In this document: piece by piece, positions 13,884-17,142 of the stretch
Numbering within the stretch: position 1 is the stretch's first letter
How the letters are laid out: each line of letters begins with the position of its first letter
Origin: Lachnospiraceae bacterium
GTDB taxonomy: Bacteria; Bacillota; Clostridia; Lachnospirales; Lachnospiraceae
Assembly: GCA_003489085.1 (NCBI GenBank)
Contig: DNJM01000111.1
Span: forward strand, 1 to 17,142
Direction: 5' to 3'
Length of the DNA stretch: 17,142 nt
Notes under the pieces: generated by a model
What the model was told of the DNA's origin: nothing
Database searches by the model: none
The model's input: the letters and a program-made list of their open reading frames with translations, nothing else
Program-made: the position numbers and the translations under genes

Positions 13884-14758
13884 TGAGACTGGTCATAGTA
13901 ACGGGGATGTCAGGCGCCGGAAAGAGTACGGCACTGAAGATACTGGAGGATGTGGGATACTTCTGTATAGATAATCTTCCTGTTCCGTTGATGCCGAAGC
14001 TATATGAGCTGTTGGAACTGCCGGAGACGACAATGCGTAAGGTGGCGCTTGGAATAGACATACGCAGTGGAGAGACTCTGGATCTTCTTGAGGAAACACT
14101 GGAGGAATTCAAGAAGAAAAAATTACCGTATGAGATTCTGTTTCTGGATGCGGAAGAGGAGATACTGGTAAAGCGTTATAAGGAGACGAGGAGAAACCAT
14201 CCGCTGTCCGGCGAAGGGCGGATCGATAAAGGAATTGCAAAGGAAAAGGGAAAAATCCGTTTCCTGAAGGAACGGGCGGACTATATTCTGGATACCAGCC
14301 ATCTGCTGACGCGGGAACTGAGGCGGGAGCTGCAGAAGATCTTTGTAGAAAATAAGGAATATAAGAATCTATACGTGACGATTTTGTCTTTCGGATTCAA
14401 GTACGGGATCCCGACGGACGCCGATCTGGTATTCGATGTGCGTTTTCTGCCGAATCCATATTACGAAGAGCAGCTCAGACCGAAGACCGGAAATGACAGG
14501 GAGGTCAGGGCGTATGTAATGCAGAACGGCACGGCGGAAGAATTTCTTGTAAAGCTGCAGGATATGATGGCCTTTCTGATACCAAACTATATCAGTGAGG
14601 GAAAGCATCATCTGGTAATTGCGGTTGGATGTACCGGCGGAAGGCATCGTTCTGTCACTATGGCCAATGAACTGTACCGGATTCTATCGGCAAAAGAGGA
14701 ATATGGCGTGAAGGTAGAGCACAGGGATATGGAGAAGGATACTGCAGTAAAAGGATAG
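13883..14758 (+). CDS. rapZ: RNase adapter RapZ / YvcJ-type nucleotide-binding protein
   Basis: This is a 291-aa P-loop protein. Family knowledge: Escherichia coli RapZ senses glucosamine-6-phosphate and guides RNase E to the small RNA GlmZ, and Bacillus YvcJ hydrolyses nucleoside triphosphates. Its role in Clostridia is less clear. Seen here are a Walker A motif GMSGAGKST at 8-16, DIRSGE at 59-64, RRNHPLSGEGRI at 103-114, and the C-terminal signature GCTGGRHRSV at 249-258. ATG 13883 shares one base with the murB stop TGA, which implies coupled translation. The alternative GTG 13880 would add one residue. whiA follows after 14 bases, so the yvcK gene common at this place is absent. Confidence 0.94.
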   Translation: MRLVIVTGMSGAGKSTALKILEDVGYFCIDNLPVPLMPKLYELLELPETTMRKVALGIDIRSGETLDLLEETLEEFKKKKLPYEILFLDAEEEILVKRYKETRRNHPLSGEGRIDKGIAKEKGKIRFLKERADYILDTSHLLTRELRRELQKIFVENKEYKNLYVTILSFGFKYGIPTDADLVFDVRFLPNPYYEEQLRPKTGNDREVRAYVMQNGTAEEFLVKLQDMMAFLIPNYISEGKHHLVIAVGCTGGRHRSVTMANELYRILSAKEEYGVKVEHRDMEKDTAVKG

Positions 14759-14772
14759 ACAGGGGGAAGAGC

Positions 14773-15732
14773 ATGTCATTTTCAGGAAATGTAAAAGAAG
14801 AGCTTTCCAGGCAGCTGACAGAGGCGAGACATTGCCAGATTGCGGAAATAGCAGCGATTTTAAGCCTCTGTGGAAATGTTATTATTGACAGCAGAGAATT
14901 ATTTTCTATCAAAATTCACACAGAAAATATAGCTGTTGCAAGAAAGTGCTTTACATTGTTCCAAAAAACATTTAATATAAAGGCTGAAACGGCTGTCCGC
15001 CGTAATTCAGAGAAAGGAACGACACAGTATTCTGTAGCGGTCGGGCATCATCAGGATGCACTCAGGATTTTACAGGCGGCAAAGCTGTTAGATGAACAAG
15101 GAGAAGTGCTGGAAGAATTGTCAGTCGTCCGGAATATCGTGGTACAGCAGATGTGCTGCAGGCGTGCCTTTTTAAGAGGGGCTTTTCTGGCGGCAGGTTC
15201 CATCAGTGATCCGAGGAAGTCCTATCATTTTGAGATTGTGTGTGCCACACCGGAGAAAGCGGAGCAGCTTCGGAACATGATGAAAAGTTTTCAGATAGAA
15301 CCGAAGATTGTGAAGCGTAAGAAGTCTTATGTAGTATATCTGAAGGAAGGATCGCAGATTGTGGATATCCTGAATGTGATGGAGGCTCACGTGGCTCTTA
15401 TGGATCTGGAGAATGTAAGGATTCTGAAGGAGATGCGCAATGATGTTAACCGAAAGGTGAACTGCGAGACGGCCAATATCAACAAAACCGTGTCTGCTGC
15501 GGTGAAGCAGGCGGAGGATATCAAGTATATCCGGGATACCATCGGTTTTGACAGATTGCCGGAAAGCCTGCGTGAAATAGCAGAGGCGAGGCTTGCGTAT
15601 CCGGATGCAACATTAAAAGAACTGGGACAATTACTGGCATCACCTGTCGGCAAATCCGGGGTAAATCATCGCCTGCGAAAGCTGGGAGAGATTGCCGCCA
15701 AGGTAAGGGAAGACAAGGAGGAAGCAATATGA
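14773..15732 (+). CDS. whiA: DNA-binding protein WhiA
   Basis: WhiA is a conserved Gram-positive protein needed for sporulation septation in Streptomyces and affecting division and chromosome segregation in Bacillus. It is 319 aa, the usual length. It has an N-terminal domain, then a LAGLIDADG-homing-endonuclease-like fold with RRAFLRGAFLAAGSISDP at about 130-147. It ends in a helix-turn-helix (about 260-305) with LPESLREIAEARLAYP and SGVNHRLRKL. Like other WhiA proteins it is not expected to be a nuclease. The ATG follows AGGGGGAAG. Its stop overlaps the HPr-like start by four bases (ATGA), so translation is probably coupled. Confidence 0.95.
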   Translation: MSFSGNVKEELSRQLTEARHCQIAEIAAILSLCGNVIIDSRELFSIKIHTENIAVARKCFTLFQKTFNIKAETAVRRNSEKGTTQYSVAVGHHQDALRILQAAKLLDEQGEVLEELSVVRNIVVQQMCCRRAFLRGAFLAAGSISDPRKSYHFEIVCATPEKAEQLRNMMKSFQIEPKIVKRKKSYVVYLKEGSQIVDILNVMEAHVALMDLENVRILKEMRNDVNRKVNCETANINKTVSAAVKQAEDIKYIRDTIGFDRLPESLREIAEARLAYPDATLKELGQLLASPVGKSGVNHRLRKLGEIAAKVREDKEEAI

Positions 15733-15983
15733 TTAAGAAACCGATTACAATTAAGTTGAATGATGGTCTGGATGCAAGACCGATTGCCATGCTTGTACAG
15801 GAGGCAAGTCAGTATGCAAGCCAGGTATACATAGAAATAGATAATAAAAAGATTAATGCAAAGAGTATCATGGGTATGATGAGCTTAAAGCTTGCCGGCG
15901 GTGAGAATCTGATGGTGGTTGCCGAAGGCGTGGATGAAGAACAGGCTGCACGCGGAATCGAAGAATTTTTTGAGAACCGTTAG
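15729..15983 (+). CDS. HPr-family protein with Asp15 in place of His15 (Crh-like)
   Basis: This 84-aa protein has the HPr fold pattern but not the phosphotransfer residue. In true HPr, His15 in G-L-H-A-R-P takes phosphate from Enzyme I. Here the motif reads GLDARP with Asp at exactly position 15 (GAT codon at 15771). Ser46 is kept in AKSIMGMMSL, the site used by HPr kinase for carbon-catabolite control. Bacillus Crh has the same logic, with Gln15 and Ser46, and also lies just after whiA. So this is probably a regulatory, Crh-type protein that cannot pass phosphate to sugars, by inference. AAGGAGG lies 7 bases before the ATG, which overlaps the whiA stop. A separate true HPr gene would be expected elsewhere. 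Confidence 0.9.
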   Translation: MIKKPITIKLNDGLDARPIAMLVQEASQYASQVYIEIDNKKINAKSIMGMMSLKLAGGENLMVVAEGVDEEQAARGIEEFFENR

Positions 15984-16005
15984 AAATGAAGCGATCATGA
16001 GAATG

Positions 16006-16032
16006 GGGGATGTACGGGTGGTACATGCCCCT
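16006..16032 (+). terminator. Hairpin after the murB-rapZ-whiA-HPr operon
   Basis: GGGGG plus ATGTAC (16006-16016) pairs with GTACAT plus GCCCC (16022-16032), 10 of 11 bases, around the loop GGGTG. Only a weak T-run (TTATCTGTT) follows, so it may be a poor terminator or a processing or protective structure. Confidence 0.5.
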
Positions 16033-16055
16033 TATCTGTTGCGAGGCATGTGATA

Positions 16056-16078
16056 AAAAGGTTCAGTGGACCTTTTTG
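16056..16078. terminator. Second hairpin, A-run/T-run terminator before the lipid kinase gene
   Basis: AAAAAGGTTC (16056-16065) pairs with GGACCTTTTT (16069-16078) with one G-T wobble and an AGT loop. The A-run and T-run flanks make a symmetrical terminator that could work in both directions. The GC core is short. Confidence 0.55.
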
Positions 16079-16124
16079 AGCTGGCGGATATGGCGAAAGC
16101 GGCGGTACGGCTTACTTATGACAT

Positions 16125-16130
16125 AGGAGG
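16125..16130 (+). promoter_or_regulatory. Ribosome binding site that sets a TTG start
   Basis: AGGAGG lies 9 bases before TTG 16140. It is 18 bases before the in-frame ATG at 16149, which is too far, so TTG is the start. Confidence 0.7.
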
Positions 16131-16139
16131 TTTACGATC

Positions 16140-17105
16140 TTGAAGAGAATGATTTTTATTTATAATCCGAATGCGGGAAAAGGAACCTTAAAGGCGGATC
16201 TTTCTGATATCCTGGACATTTTTGTAAAAGCAGGTTATGAGGTAGTGGTTTATCCGACCCAGAGATACAAAGATGCCTATGCAAAGGTGAGCAGTCTGCC
16301 GGATCAGGTATATGATCTGGTAGTGTGCAGCGGCGGAGACGGTACTCTGGATGAGGTAGTAACCGGAATGATGGAACGTGAGAACCGGATTCCGATTGGT
16401 TATATTCCGACGGGGACAACGAACGACTTTGCAAATAGTCTTCATATACCGAAGAACCGGCTGGAGGCAGCGGATACCGCGGTAAACGGTACACTTTTCT
16501 CCTGCGATGTAGGTAAATTCAATCAGGATACATTTGTATATATCGCTGCATTCGGTCTATTTACCGATGTATCTTACCAGACGAAGCAGGAAATAAAGAA
16601 TGTACTGGGGCATCTGGCATATGTACTGGAGGGATCCAAGCGTCTGTTTAATATTCCTTCCTATCGGATCAAAGTAACCCATGACGGAGAAGTCATTGAG
16701 GATGAGTTCATTTATGGTATGGTTACGAATTCCAAGTCCGTAGGCGGATTCCGGAATATGATCGGCAGGGAGGTTGCGTTTGACGATGGTCAGTTTGAAG
16801 TGACACTGATTAAAATGCCTAAGAATATTCTGGAGCTGAATGATATTGTCGCTGCACTTCTGGTGGAGCAGATTAACTCACAGCACATGTATTCATTTAA
16901 AACCCATTCCATTGTATTTGAATCTCTGGAAGAGATCCCATGGACGCTGGATGGAGAATTCGGTGGAGAACATGATATGGTAGAGATTGAAAACCGTAAG
17001 CAGCAGCTGCAGATCATGGTTCGAGCCAAAGAGCTTCCTCTTTTAATGGAGCACCCGGGCATGCAGGGTACAGAAAAGACGCAAAACGCTAAAAATTTTA
17101 AATAA
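16140..17105 (+). CDS. Diacylglycerol kinase family lipid kinase (DgkB/YegS type)
   Basis: This soluble lipid kinase, 321 aa, probably phosphorylates diacylglycerol or a related lipid at the membrane face, recycling it to phosphatidic acid. Motifs seen are IYNPNAGKG near the N-terminus, the ATP-binding SGGDGT at about 84-89, PTGTTNDFANSL at about 110-121, and WTLDGEFGG near the end. The TTG start is set by AGGAGG 9 bases upstream and gives the normal family N-terminus MKRMIFIYNPNAGKG. The last 20 or so residues (from about 300) are polar and probably disordered. It is separated from the HPr-like gene by 156 bases with two hairpins, so it is likely its own transcription unit. I found no clear promoter. 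After the stop the window holds 37 AT-rich bases with no terminator. Confidence 0.92.
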   Translation: MKRMIFIYNPNAGKGTLKADLSDILDIFVKAGYEVVVYPTQRYKDAYAKVSSLPDQVYDLVVCSGGDGTLDEVVTGMMERENRIPIGYIPTGTTNDFANSLHIPKNRLEAADTAVNGTLFSCDVGKFNQDTFVYIAAFGLFTDVSYQTKQEIKNVLGHLAYVLEGSKRLFNIPSYRIKVTHDGEVIEDEFIYGMVTNSKSVGGFRNMIGREVAFDDGQFEVTLIKMPKNILELNDIVAALLVEQINSQHMYSFKTHSIVFESLEEIPWTLDGEFGGEHDMVEIENRKQQLQIMVRAKELPLLMEHPGMQGTEKTQNAKNFK

Positions 17106-17142
17106 AATAAAAAAGTACTTGCATTATATGAAAAAATATTAT

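Noticed and set aside
17119..17142. Possible promoter TTGCAT at 17119-17124 with the -10 just beyond the window end
   Set aside because: A 17-base spacer would place the -10 at 17142 onward, which is not visible; TATTAT at 17137 is only 12 bases away.

Overview
The window looks like chromosomal DNA of a gut-type Clostridium relative, most likely family Lachnospiraceae (Blautia/Ruminococcus-like). I infer this from strong AGGAGG-type ribosome sites, use of GTG and TTG starts, a Gram-positive lipoprotein signal, a rapZ-whiA-HPr cluster, type II MurB, and moderate GC with AT-rich spacers. No database search was possible, so the genus is a guess. Every long stretch is coding, and I see no tRNA, rRNA, CRISPR array, insertion sequence or phage gene.

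Left part (1-6211): an alpha-galactoside uptake and hydrolysis operon on the + strand. It encodes a lipoprotein sugar-binding protein, two CUT1-type permeases, a small YesL/DUF624 membrane protein and a cytoplasmic GH36 alpha-galactosidase, and it ends in a strong intrinsic terminator. It has no ATPase gene, so the transporter probably borrows a shared MsmK-like ATPase. A promoter and an 8-bp inverted repeat lie upstream.

Middle part (6232-11394): a minus-strand pair encodes a calcineurin-like phosphoesterase and an unusual soluble protein that joins a ParB-like domain to a BMP/PnrA-like ligand-binding domain. Divergent from it are a signal-peptide-less amidase with a SPOR domain (CwlC-like layout), a class I glutamine-amidotransferase-like peptidase C26, and a sigma-70-like protein that keeps the core-binding segments but appears to lack the -10 and -35 recognition parts. 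A hairpin shared by convergent genes closes this block.

Right part (11462-17105): a minus-strand CNNM/HlyC-type membrane protein with CBS domains is divergent from the operon murB-rapZ-whiA-crh-like. This operon links peptidoglycan precursor synthesis, amino-sugar and carbon control, and division control. The HPr paralogue has Asp at position 15 instead of the phosphorylatable His but keeps Ser46, the pattern of the regulatory protein Crh. The yvcK/glmR gene often found between rapZ and whiA is missing. After two hairpins comes a diacylglycerol-kinase-family lipid kinase with a TTG start.

The most interesting items are the degenerate sigma-like protein, the ParB-BMP fusion, and the Asp15 Crh-like protein. 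No wholly new multi-gene system is clearly visible.
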